10,188 nt of DNA from Methanoculleus sp. (GTDB taxonomy: Archaea; Halobacteriota; Methanomicrobia; Methanomicrobiales; Methanoculleaceae). This document shows, piece after piece, positions 1 through 5,888 of the stretch. Numbering within the stretch: position 1 is the first letter of the stretch; each line of letters opens with the position of its first letter. The position numbers and the translations under genes are program-made. Under the pieces are notes generated by a model, which was given only the letters and a program-made list of their open reading frames with translations, ran no database searches and was not told the origin of the DNA. Location: the NCBI GenBank assembly GCA_023230425.1, contig JALNXI010000060.1, positions 1 through 10,188 on the forward strand. Reading direction: 5' to 3'.

Positions 1-862
1 TGTAGTTCGCCGGGTGCACGGTGAGGAGCACCTTCTTGTCTTCTTCCGGCTTGATGGTGAGCCTGACACTCTTGTTCCCGTCAAACAACTCGGGCGTGGG
101 CAGCGAGGTGACATTCTCATCCTTCGCTCTCTGCCTGACCTCCCCAAAAGCCCTCTCCCAGGCTCCGGCCGCCATCTCGTTGTCGGCCTCGATGGTCAGG
201 TTCACCCGGTCATAGGCCCCGTCAACGGAAGACGAATTGCCCCATCGCATCCGGGTCTCCATCCGCACCGGCCCCGACCCCGCGATCATGTCCGAGCCCT
301 CGAGGCTGATCGGTGCTACGGTGAGGGTGATATTGTCGTCCTCTCTCTTCGCCACCGCAATCGACGGCCCGACCCGCACCGTCGCCCCCCCCTCCTGGGA
401 GAGGAAGACCGCGCCCATCTGGTAAGTCCAGGTCTGGTCCACCCAGTAGTGGTTCGAGGATGTGTAGGTGAGATTGCCGAGGGGGATGGTCACGTTCGTA
501 CTCCCGGTATCTATCGTCAGGTTCGCCCCGCCTTCCCTCACCTGAACCGTCCCCCCCGACCCCGCGGGGGTGAGGATGGGGAGCGCGAAGGCCCTGCCCC
601 CGGTCGCCGGCGCACCCGTCCCGAGGTCAAAGGCTGTCGAGAGGAGCACCCCGCTCCTGTTGTTCACCCAGAGCGAATCCAGGCTGATCTTATAATCCAC
701 GAACCGGTCCTTCACCGCGTTCATGTGCTGGATCTCGGCCTCCCTCCCCGCCGCCGGGACCCCGTACACCTGGTACAGCGAGAGCGCAACGACGATCACG
801 CCGAGAAGCAGCACAAAACCGACGACTTCCGAGAGGCCGTCATCACGCGGGCGGGGCGGCAT
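1..862 (-). CDS. Archaeal type IV pilin-like surface protein, N-terminal 287 residues (C-terminus beyond window edge)
   Basis: Seen: an uninterrupted minus-strand frame runs from ATG at 862 to the window edge. It begins with six residues rich in Pro and Arg, then DDGLSEVVGF at residues 7-16, then a single hydrophobic segment at about 14-33. This matches the class III signal/type IV pilin N-terminal layout of archaeal pilin-like proteins (PF07790-like), where a prepilin peptidase usually cuts just before the hydrophobic stretch, here probably after Gly9. The remainder is hydrophilic and beta-like, with nine N-X-S/T sequons (NRS, NLT three times, NVT twice, NIT, NSS, NKS) and no cysteine noticed, as expected for an extracellular glycoprotein. 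Inference: a membrane-anchored or pilus-associated surface protein. At 287 or more residues it is longer than a typical minor pilin, so a larger pilin-like family is possible. A TATA-like box lies about 30 nt upstream and there is no clear Shine-Dalgarno sequence, suggesting a near-leaderless start. Codon use matches the neighbouring genes. Confidence 0.85.
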   Translation of the reverse strand, partial: MPPRPRDDGLSEVVGFVLLLGVIVVALSLYQVYGVPAAGREAEIQHMNAVKDRFVDYKISLDSLWVNNRSGVLLSTAFDLGTGAPATGGRAFALPILTPAGSGGTVQVREGGANLTIDTGSTNVTIPLGNLTYTSSNHYWVDQTWTYQMGAVFLSQEGGATVRVGPSIAVAKREDDNITLTVAPISLEGSDMIAGSGPVRMETRMRWGNSSSVDGAYDRVNLTIEADNEMAAGAWERAFGEVRQRAKDENVTSLPTPELFDGNKSVRLTIKPEEDKKVLLTVHPANY

Positions 863-887
863 AGTCAAGGTAATTCTCTGTGCGGGG

Positions 888-897
888 TCTATATCTA
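888..897 (-). promoter_or_regulatory. Putative TATA box for the pilin-like gene
   Basis: On the minus strand this reads TAGATATAGA, centred about 30 nt before the ATG at 862. Archaeal TATA boxes sit about 26 nt before transcription start, which would put the start at about 866 and give a nearly leaderless mRNA. This agrees with the absence of a Shine-Dalgarno sequence. The call rests on motif and spacing only. Confidence 0.45.
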
Positions 898-925
898 CCT
901 ATTGCTCCTCACCATCCGTGTTCCG

Positions 926-956
926 CCGGTTAAACTGGAAACCGGGGGACCCCCGG
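926..956. repeat. Nested inverted repeats in a divergent intergenic region
   Basis: CCGGTT at 926-931 pairs with AACCGG at 940-945 across an 8-nt loop. This overlaps a second perfect inverted repeat, CCGGGGG-A-CCCCCGG, at 942-956. The two arms compete for the same bases. The element lies between the divergent pilin-like and radical SAM genes, beyond the TATA-like box of the former. It could be a regulator binding site or simply a GC-rich structure. No T-tract follows, so a terminator role is not supported. Confidence 0.35.
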
Positions 957-962
957 CGATTC

Positions 963-1021
963 CGTAACCCTTATCGAGTCTCTCCGGCCCCCCTCCCCCG
1001 CACCGTCAAACCTTTTCATCT
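963..1021 (+). promoter_or_regulatory. Putative promoter elements for the radical SAM-uppS operon
   Basis: Two similar AT-rich patches sit in an otherwise GC-rich intergenic region: GTAACCCTTATCG near 963-975 and TCAAACCTTTTCAT near 1007-1020. Both resemble an A-rich BRE followed by a CTTT/CTTA TATA-like core, as in GC-rich methanogens. The second ends about 27 nt before the ATG at 1047. Neither is a canonical TTTATATA box, so the assignment is tentative. Confidence 0.3.
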
Positions 1022-1046
1022 TCGCCCGCCCATAGGTACAGCACAT

Positions 1047-2057
1047 ATGCCACAGGAGTCGGGAGTGGCCCCCCCGGGGCGGTCCCTGAGCCAGGGATGC
1101 GTCCTCTGCCACCAGGGAGCAAAGATGGTCCTCTTCGTGACCGGACGATGTCACCGGACCTGCTGGTACTGCCCGCTCTCGCGCGAGAGAAAGGGCCTGG
1201 ATGTGGTGTTCGCAAACGACCGGAAGGTCTCATCGCCGCCGGATATCATTGAGGAGGCCGAGAATATGAGCGCTCTCGGCACCGGCGTCACCGGCGGCGA
1301 ACCGCTGCTCGTGCTCGACCGGGTAGTCGAGTACGCGAGCCTTCTCAAGGAGCACTTCGGCCCGGACCACCATATCCACCTCTACACAGGCCTCGCACCG
1401 GACGAACCCATGCTCGAATGCCTGCGGGGGCTGGTCGACGAGATCCGGCTCCACCCGCCGCACGAGTCCTGGCCGCGCATCCTCGATACCGATTTCGCCA
1501 GATCAGCCGTCCTCGCCCGCCGGATGGGCTTTGCGATCGGCATCGAAGTCCCGTCGCTTCCCGGGCTCGAGAACCTTGCCGCCGCTCTGCCGCTCCTTGA
1601 CTTCCTCAACATCAACGAACTGGAGTGGGGGGAGACCTGCGCCGCCGCCATGCGCGAGCGCGGGTTCGAGCCCGAGGACGGGCTGCATAACGCAGTGTTG
1701 GGTGCCCGCCAGTGGGCGGAGGAACTCTCTGCCGACCAGAAGGTGCACTTCTGTTCGTCGGTCTTCAAGGACTCAGTCCAGCTGCGGGAACGGTTAAAGC
1801 GGATCGCTGCCAACACTGCCCGCCCGTTTGATGAGGTGACGGATGACGGGACAGTTGTCTACGGGGTGCTCGAACCGGCAGGCACTCTTGAGGGGTTCCT
1901 GGAGAGCCTCGATGAGGATGACTACGTTATCTGCGAAGGAAGGGTCGAGATGGCATGGTGGGTGCTTGCCGATCACGCTGCCCGGGTGCCGGGCCGGAAA
2001 TACGTCGTCGAGCGCTACCCCAACAGAGGGATGGTGGTTGAGGTGACGCCACTCTAA
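1047..2057 (+). CDS. Radical SAM protein, COG2108-like (related to pyruvate formate-lyase activating enzyme)
   Basis: Seen: 336 residues. The radical SAM cluster motif CHRTCWYC is at residues 35-42 (CxxxCxxC), ligating the [4Fe-4S] cluster that cleaves S-adenosylmethionine. It is followed by PLSRERKG and, after a short interval, a TGGEP motif typical of the SAM-binding region. An extra CVLC pair at 18-21 immediately precedes the core. A late HFCSSVFKD block is also present. These features match the uncharacterised archaeal COG2108 family; the substrate is unknown. The start at 1047 was chosen because it lies a short distance before CVLC; the frame is open further upstream to 723, but that part runs through intergenic DNA and antisense to the pilin-like gene. 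The stop overlaps the next start (TAATG), so translation is probably coupled to the cis-prenyltransferase. Inference: the coupling hints at a role connected with polyprenyl or lipid metabolism, but no direct evidence supports this. Confidence 0.85.
   Translation: MPQESGVAPPGRSLSQGCVLCHQGAKMVLFVTGRCHRTCWYCPLSRERKGLDVVFANDRKVSSPPDIIEEAENMSALGTGVTGGEPLLVLDRVVEYASLLKEHFGPDHHIHLYTGLAPDEPMLECLRGLVDEIRLHPPHESWPRILDTDFARSAVLARRMGFAIGIEVPSLPGLENLAAALPLLDFLNINELEWGETCAAAMRERGFEPEDGLHNAVLGARQWAEELSADQKVHFCSSVFKDSVQLRERLKRIAANTARPFDEVTDDGTVVYGVLEPAGTLEGFLESLDEDDYVICEGRVEMAWWVLADHAARVPGRKYVVERYPNRGMVVEVTPL
2040..2046 (+). promoter_or_regulatory. Shine-Dalgarno sequence setting the uppS start
   Basis: GAGGTGA, complementary to the archaeal 16S 3' end, lies 10 nt before the ATG at 2057 and inside the end of the radical SAM gene. 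It supports the overlapping TAATG start and translational coupling. Confidence 0.6.
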
Positions 2058-2836
2058 TGCTGCGATCCGGCATCGAGGCCCTTTACGCGCGTTACCTGCG
2101 GTGGCAGGTGAAGCACATCCCCCGGCACGTTGCGGTGATCCAGGACGGGAACCGCCGGTTTGCCCGGGACCAGGGGCTCGATACGGCGGTCGGGCACCGG
2201 CTTGGAGCGGATGCTACGGAACAGGTCCTCGACTGGGCATGCGAGCTCGGCGTGCGGCACATCACGCTCTACACCTTCTCCACCGAGAACTTTCGGAGGG
2301 AGAGGAGCGAGTTAGCGTCGCTCTTTGCACTCTTTCGCGAGAAGTTCATAGCGATCCTGACCGATGAGCGGGTGCATAAAAACCATATCCGGGTGCAGAT
2401 GATCGGGGACCGGTCCCTCCTTCCCGACGACCTCCTTGCGACTATCGAAGCAGCGGAGAAGGCGACGCTGCACTACACCGACTACTACATCAACATAGCG
2501 CTCGCCTACGGTGGCCGGAACGAGATCGTGCATGCCGCCCGGTCGATACTCGATGAGGTGAACCAGGGCATCATCGATCCCGCGGCCATCAATCCCATGA
2601 CCGTCGAGAGCCATCTCAACCGGGGAGCGCCCATACCCCCCGTCGACCTGATCATCCGTACCGGCAGCGACTGCCGGACATCCAACTTCCTCCCCTGGCT
2701 CGCGAACGGCCACGAGTCTGCCGTCTATTTCTGCGCCCCGTACTGGCCGGCGTTCAGGAAGATCGATCTCCTGCGGGCGATGCGGGTCTACGACCAGCGC
2801 ATGCGCTTGAAAGAGCGTGCCGGCTGGAACTCCTGA
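2057..2836 (+). CDS. uppS: cis-Prenyltransferase (tritrans,polycis-undecaprenyl-diphosphate synthase type), catalytic
   Basis: Family role: condenses isopentenyl diphosphate onto an all-trans allylic primer (geranylgeranyl diphosphate in archaea) to make the long cis-polyprenyl diphosphate that becomes the dolichol-type glycan carrier at the membrane. Seen: 259 residues, normal for the family. The hallmark motif DGNRRFA starts at catalytic Asp30, GHRLGA is near 46-51, and YTFSTENFRRER is at 72-83. NIALAYGGRNE is near 145-155. The diphosphate-binding block is at 197-214 (DLIIRTG, then RTSNFLPW), followed by YFCAPYWPAF. All hallmark motifs are present, although the GGE that usually follows the RT pair reads GSD. 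At the C-terminus, where homodimeric bacterial enzymes carry an aligned RFG (RxG) motif, this protein reads RLK, with an RAG three residues later. It is coupled to the radical SAM gene upstream and converges on a degenerate paralogue. It may act as the catalytic half of a heteromer. Confidence 0.93.
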   Translation: MLRSGIEALYARYLRWQVKHIPRHVAVIQDGNRRFARDQGLDTAVGHRLGADATEQVLDWACELGVRHITLYTFSTENFRRERSELASLFALFREKFIAILTDERVHKNHIRVQMIGDRSLLPDDLLATIEAAEKATLHYTDYYINIALAYGGRNEIVHAARSILDEVNQGIIDPAAINPMTVESHLNRGAPIPPVDLIIRTGSDCRTSNFLPWLANGHESAVYFCAPYWPAFRKIDLLRAMRVYDQRMRLKERAGWNS

Positions 2837-2868
2837 TGAGCGACCGCTAAGCCCGGGCTCCTCCGTGG
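2837..2868. other. Convergent intergenic spacer
   Basis: Only 32 nt separate the ends of the two converging cis-prenyltransferase genes. The spacer holds the palindrome AGCCCGGGCT at 2850-2859 but no T-rich tract. I see no strong terminator, so transcripts may overlap at their 3' ends. Confidence 0.4.
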
Positions 2869-3459
2869 TCACCGCCCAAAGCGGCGCGCGCGCGACTGAA
2901 AGTCCCGGAGCGCCCGGAGAAAGTCCACTTTCCTGAGCAGCGCCCAGTTCACGTCGAGGAAGAAGAGCTCGGAGTAGACCGATTGCCATATGAGGAAGTC
3001 GGTCAGGTGGTCGCCGCCCGTCTTGATGACGAGGTCGGGCTCGTAGTTAAAGGTGAGGTACGACTCGAGCACATCTTCGTCGACGGAGCCGGGGTCTACG
3101 CCGTCTCTGGCCATCCTTCTCACGCAGTCGGCGATCTCTTCCCGCCCGCTCTTCCCGATCGCTACCATCACGTCCATACCTTCCCCGCTGACCTCCTTAT
3201 CGTCCCGGTAATGCAGGGTCAGGCGCGCGATCGAGGAGACCGTGCGGATAAGCGGGAGACAGCGTTCCAGCCGGGCAGGATCAGCGGTGCTGATATGAAA
3301 CATGGCACTCCCGATCCCGAGATCACGGCACCATTGGGCGGCAAGGTAGAGGTTGCCCGGGGCGTCGAGCATATCCTGTTCGGTGATCATGAAGCAGATG
3401 TGTTCCGGAAGCGTATGGAGGTCGCGGAGGAGGATCCTCTCGTAGAGGCGATAGATCAC
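2869..3459 (-). CDS. Degenerate cis-prenyltransferase homologue, NgBR/Nus1-like putative non-catalytic subunit
   Basis: Seen: 196 residues, aligning end to end with the catalytic cis-prenyltransferase in this window. LPEHICFM corresponds to its IPRHVAVI, IGKSGREEI to its LAYGGRNEI, and DLVIKTGGD plus FLIWQ to its DLIIRTGSD and FLPWL. The catalytic DGNRR is entirely replaced by TEQDM (Asp30 becomes Thr26). The pyrophosphate-binding Arg of RTG becomes Lys, and the second Arg/Ser-Asn block is lost. The C-terminus keeps RRFG, the RxG motif that eukaryotic NgBR/Nus1 supplies to its catalytic partner. Start: GTG at 3459 overlaps the PolX stop as GTGA and is preceded by GGAGG 6 nt upstream; a frame extension to 3519 lies wholly within polX. 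Inference: an accessory subunit that heteromerises with UppS rather than an active homodimer. A decaying paralogue is less likely, because the frame is intact and the family fold motifs are maintained. Confidence 0.85.
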   Translation of the reverse strand: MIYRLYERILLRDLHTLPEHICFMITEQDMLDAPGNLYLAAQWCRDLGIGSAMFHISTADPARLERCLPLIRTVSSIARLTLHYRDDKEVSGEGMDVMVAIGKSGREEIADCVRRMARDGVDPGSVDEDVLESYLTFNYEPDLVIKTGGDHLTDFLIWQSVYSELFFLDVNWALLRKVDFLRALRDFQSRARRFGR

Positions 3460-5141
3460 GACCTCCACTCCAGCAACTCGGAGAGCGAGAGGGTGTTTAC
3501 GATATCGTCCGGGGTGCACCAGCCCCGGCGCGCCAGCATGATGCCGTAGCGCATATTCGAGAATTCGCCTGCCCGATGGGCATCGGTCCCTGCAGCCAAT
3601 TTCACTCCCTTCTTCTTCGCGTGCCAGATATAAAAATCGTCAAGGTCGAGCCGGTGGGGCGATGCGTTGATCTCAAGGGCAGTTCCCGTCACCGCCGCAT
3701 GGTCGATCACCCGGAGAAGGTCGATCGCGTGCGGCGGCCTCCGGCCGAGGAGGCGCCCGGTGGGGTGGCCGATGATATCGACGTGCTCGTTCTCCATAGC
3801 GGTCAGGACGCGCCGGGTCAGGACGTCCTCTCCCTGGCCGAACCCGGAGTGAACCGAGGCGATAACCAGGTCGAGGCCCGCAAGCACGCTGCCTGGGTAG
3901 CCGAGCGTGCCGTCGCTCCTGATATCCACTTCGCTCCCGGCGAGGAGCTGGCAGGTATGCCGCCGGTTGACCCGCTCGATGTCGCCCTGCTGTTTTGCGA
4001 GAGCCTCCAGCCTCACCTTTGAAGAGTGGTCGGTGATCACGATGTACTCGTAGCCCCGGGCATCTCCCGCCTCCGCCACATCCTCAAGCGACTGGTGGCC
4101 GTCGCTTGCGGTGGTGTGGGCGTGGAGGTCCCCTCGGATATCGGAAAGGTCGACGAGGTCGGGGAGGGCGTGCCGGAGGGCGAGTTCGACCTCGCCCCGG
4201 TCCTCGCGCAGTTCCGGCGGGACGGCCGCCATGCCGAGGAAAGAAAAGACCTCCTCCTCGCTCCCGAAGGTCCGGAGATGGCCGTTCGCGGAGTCCTCGA
4301 GGCCGTCAGGGCCGAGCCGGCAGCCCTGCTCCAGTGCCACCGCGGCGAGCCGGGCTAAGAACCCGCGAGAGCCGGTGGCGCAGAGGAGCGCGGTGCCGCG
4401 CCGGTCGGGATCGGTGAACCGGACGTTCAGCCGGGCACCGCCGAGAGAGAGCGAGACCTCCTCGGCGCTCTTGCCGGTGATCGCATCGCCGGCGGCCTGA
4501 AGGTGGTGCATGAGGGCGTCCCTCTCGACGGTCGTGACGAGATCGATCCGGCCGATGGTGCTTGTCCCCCGGCGGTAACCCCCCGCAACCGTATACTGGC
4601 CGTCCGGGAAGAACGCCGCCACGCTCCCGATCACGGCGTCGGCCTGTGGGCGGGTCAGTCGGTCTGACTTCTGGCGGAACTGCCTGATACCTCTCCCGAT
4701 CGCCTCTTCCTTCTTTGCGCCGAACCCCTGGAGCGCCCGGAGCCGGTGGCCCTTCAGCGCCCGCTCCAGGTCATCCACGGTCAGGACGCCGAGTTTCTTC
4801 CAGAGGGTGTGCAGGGCCCGGGGTCCCAGGCCGGGAACACCGAGAAGTTCGATGACTGACCCGGGGATGGTGGCCCGGAGGTCCTCGAGTTCCCCAAACG
4901 ATCCGGTTGCGGCAGTCTCCCGGATCTGCCCGGCTATCCGGACACCTATGCCCGGGATACGGGTCAGTTCCTCCTCATCGAGTTCAGCAACCGGGATGGA
5001 GAGCCGTTCGACCTGCCGTGCCGCCCGCTCGTAGGCTCTGATCCGGTAGCGGTCGTCTCCGACAATATCGAGCAGACGGCCCATAAACGCGAGCCGTTCG
5101 GCAACATCCCTGTTCGTGACCAGCCTCTCGGGGGTCCCCAT
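3456..5141 (-). CDS. polX: Family X DNA polymerase/PHP-domain protein with degenerate polymerase site
   Basis: Seen: 561 residues, the usual PolX length. In order these are an N-terminal 8-kDa-like and helix-hairpin-helix region (RIPGIG at 61-66, GVPGLG at 101-106, GFG at 139-141), a Pol-beta-like palm at about 160-310, and a C-terminal PHP domain at about 335-560. The PHP metal site is complete: His340, His342, Asp347, His372, Glu404, His431, His459, Asp520, His522. This predicts a Mn/Zn-dependent 3'-5' exonuclease or AP-type phosphoesterase. The palm motif GGYRRG is present, but the first catalytic Asp of the usual GDIDIL is Arg198 (GRIDLV) and the third is Asn239 (RLNVRF). Polymerisation is therefore probably lost. 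Start: ATG at 5141 is favoured because a TATA-like box centred near 5167 would give a leaderless mRNA; an in-frame ATG at 5165 lies inside that box. The gene overlaps the NgBR-like gene by GTGA. Confidence 0.88.
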   Translation of the reverse strand: MGTPERLVTNRDVAERLAFMGRLLDIVGDDRYRIRAYERAARQVERLSIPVAELDEEELTRIPGIGVRIAGQIRETAATGSFGELEDLRATIPGSVIELLGVPGLGPRALHTLWKKLGVLTVDDLERALKGHRLRALQGFGAKKEEAIGRGIRQFRQKSDRLTRPQADAVIGSVAAFFPDGQYTVAGGYRRGTSTIGRIDLVTTVERDALMHHLQAAGDAITGKSAEEVSLSLGGARLNVRFTDPDRRGTALLCATGSRGFLARLAAVALEQGCRLGPDGLEDSANGHLRTFGSEEEVFSFLGMAAVPPELREDRGEVELALRHALPDLVDLSDIRGDLHAHTTASDGHQSLEDVAEAGDARGYEYIVITDHSSKVRLEALAKQQGDIERVNRRHTCQLLAGSEVDIRSDGTLGYPGSVLAGLDLVIASVHSGFGQGEDVLTRRVLTAMENEHVDIIGHPTGRLLGRRPPHAIDLLRVIDHAAVTGTALEINASPHRLDLDDFYIWHAKKKGVKLAAGTDAHRAGEFSNMRYGIMLARRGWCTPDDIVNTLSLSELLEWRS

Positions 5142-5161
5142 GATCACCGATCGGCTTGAAA

Positions 5162-5170
5162 CCATATAGA
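5162..5170 (-). promoter_or_regulatory. Putative TATA box for polX
   Basis: On the minus strand this reads TCTATATGG, centred about 26 nt before the ATG at 5141. The spacing fits an archaeal promoter that starts transcription at or next to that ATG. This favours 5141 over 5165 as the translation start. Confidence 0.5.
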
Positions 5171-5176
5171 CGTTGA

Positions 5177-5195
5177 CGCCTCACCCCGGTGGGCG
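5177..5195. repeat. Imperfect inverted repeat in the polX/dtxR divergent region
   Basis: CGCC-T-CACC-CC-GGTG-GGCG forms an 8-bp inverted repeat with a single-base bulge. It lies just upstream of the polX TATA-like box and about 60-80 nt upstream of the metalloregulator start. It could be an operator for either gene. It does not resemble the bacterial DtxR box, so assigning a regulator would be guesswork. Confidence 0.3.
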
Positions 5196-5207
5196 CTCCG
5201 ATCCTGA

Positions 5208-5231
5208 TGACGCCATCCAAATCCATAAACT
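5208..5231 (+). promoter_or_regulatory. Putative promoter of the dtxR-feoB operon
   Basis: The AT-rich stretch ATCCAAATCCATAAACT holds a direct repeat (ATCCAAATCC) followed by a TATA-like CATAAACT centred about 28 nt before the ATG at 5256. No strong Shine-Dalgarno sequence precedes that ATG, so a leaderless transcript is plausible. Autoregulation by the encoded metalloregulator would be typical of the family but is not shown by the sequence. Confidence 0.35.
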
Positions 5232-5255
5232 GATAGAAGTGAAAGAAGATGTAGC

Positions 5256-5888
5256 ATGCTTCCTTCCACATTTGAGGATTACCTCGAAGCAGTCCTCACG
5301 GTCACGGGAAACGGGAGGCAACCTGCGACGATGCAGGATATAGCGGCAGCCCTCGGCACCGGGAGGGCAACCACCGAGACGACCATCGCCTCCCTGGTCG
5401 AGGAAGGATACCTGGAGCGGGCAACCGGCGATGCCGTCAGGCTGACCGAGAAAGGGAGGTCGGTGGCGGCAGGGGTGGCCCGGAAACACCGCGTCCTCCA
5501 GTGCTTCTTAACAGAGATGCTCGGCGTCGATGCAGATGCGGCAAGCAAGGAGGCCTGCACCCTCGAGCATGGCATATCCGACGAGACGATCGAGCGGCTC
5601 TCCTCCTACATGGAAGGCGCAGAGCCCCCGCAGGAGCGTGGCAGGCGCTGCCGGGGGCGGGAAGCCTGCACACTCCTCGACTGCAAGGAAGGGGATACCG
5701 TCCGGGTGGCTATGATACGGGGGCCCCGGCGGAACCGCAGGCTGCTTGATCTCGGTATCTTTCCCGGCGAGGTCGTGCAGATCCGGCGGAAACTCCCGAA
5801 CCAGTCAGTCGTCGTCAGGGTGAAAGGGTGCGACATTGCCATCAGCCCCGAGATCGCCACATCGATCATCGTGGAGTCGTGCCCATGA
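5256..5888 (+). CDS. DtxR/MntR-family metal-dependent transcriptional regulator with C-terminal FeoA (SH3-like) domain
   Basis: Role: metal-sensing repressor or activator, probably controlling the adjacent feoB. Seen: 210 residues. Residues 1-65 form the winged helix (EDYLEAVL, then ATMQDIAAALGTGRATT as the recognition region). Residues 70-120 form the dimerisation and metal-binding helices, with KHRVLQ at 77-82 and EACTLEH at 99-105. Residues 144-207 form a FeoA/SH3-like domain (EGDTVRVAMIRG, LLDLGIFPGE, VVVRVKG). By alignment, the metal site mixes Asp8/Glu11/His78 as in MntR with Cys101 as in DtxR. The ancillary-site residues equivalent to DtxR Glu83 and His98 are Gln82 and Ser97. A short linker between domains has three cysteines (132, 138, 143). 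Its stop overlaps the feoB start (ATGA). There is no separate feoA in the window, so the fused domain may substitute for it; this is inference, since a C-terminal SH3 domain is common in DtxR proteins. Confidence 0.9.
   Translation: MLPSTFEDYLEAVLTVTGNGRQPATMQDIAAALGTGRATTETTIASLVEEGYLERATGDAVRLTEKGRSVAAGVARKHRVLQCFLTEMLGVDADAASKEACTLEHGISDETIERLSSYMEGAEPPQERGRRCRGREACTLLDCKEGDTVRVAMIRGPRRNRRLLDLGIFPGEVVQIRRKLPNQSVVVRVKGCDIAISPEIATSIIVESCP

Noticed and set aside
14..967. Open plus-strand frame of 317 codons over the left end
   Set aside because: It is antisense to the pilin-like gene, is Pro/Arg/His-rich and has no recognisable motif. The minus-strand reading has a clear class III signal and sequons.
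723..1046. Upstream extension of the radical SAM protein
   Set aside because: The extension crosses intergenic promoter-like DNA and the antisense of the pilin-like gene. Family alignment begins near the ATG at 1047.
2983..3549. Plus-strand frame of 188 codons
   Set aside because: It is antisense to the degenerate cis-prenyltransferase and the polX end, with no motifs. High GC keeps antisense frames open.
5828..5884. Upstream extension of FeoB
   Set aside because: It lies entirely within the regulator gene. ATG 5885 has GGAG 8 nt upstream and gives the canonical FeoB start directly before GNPSVGKS.
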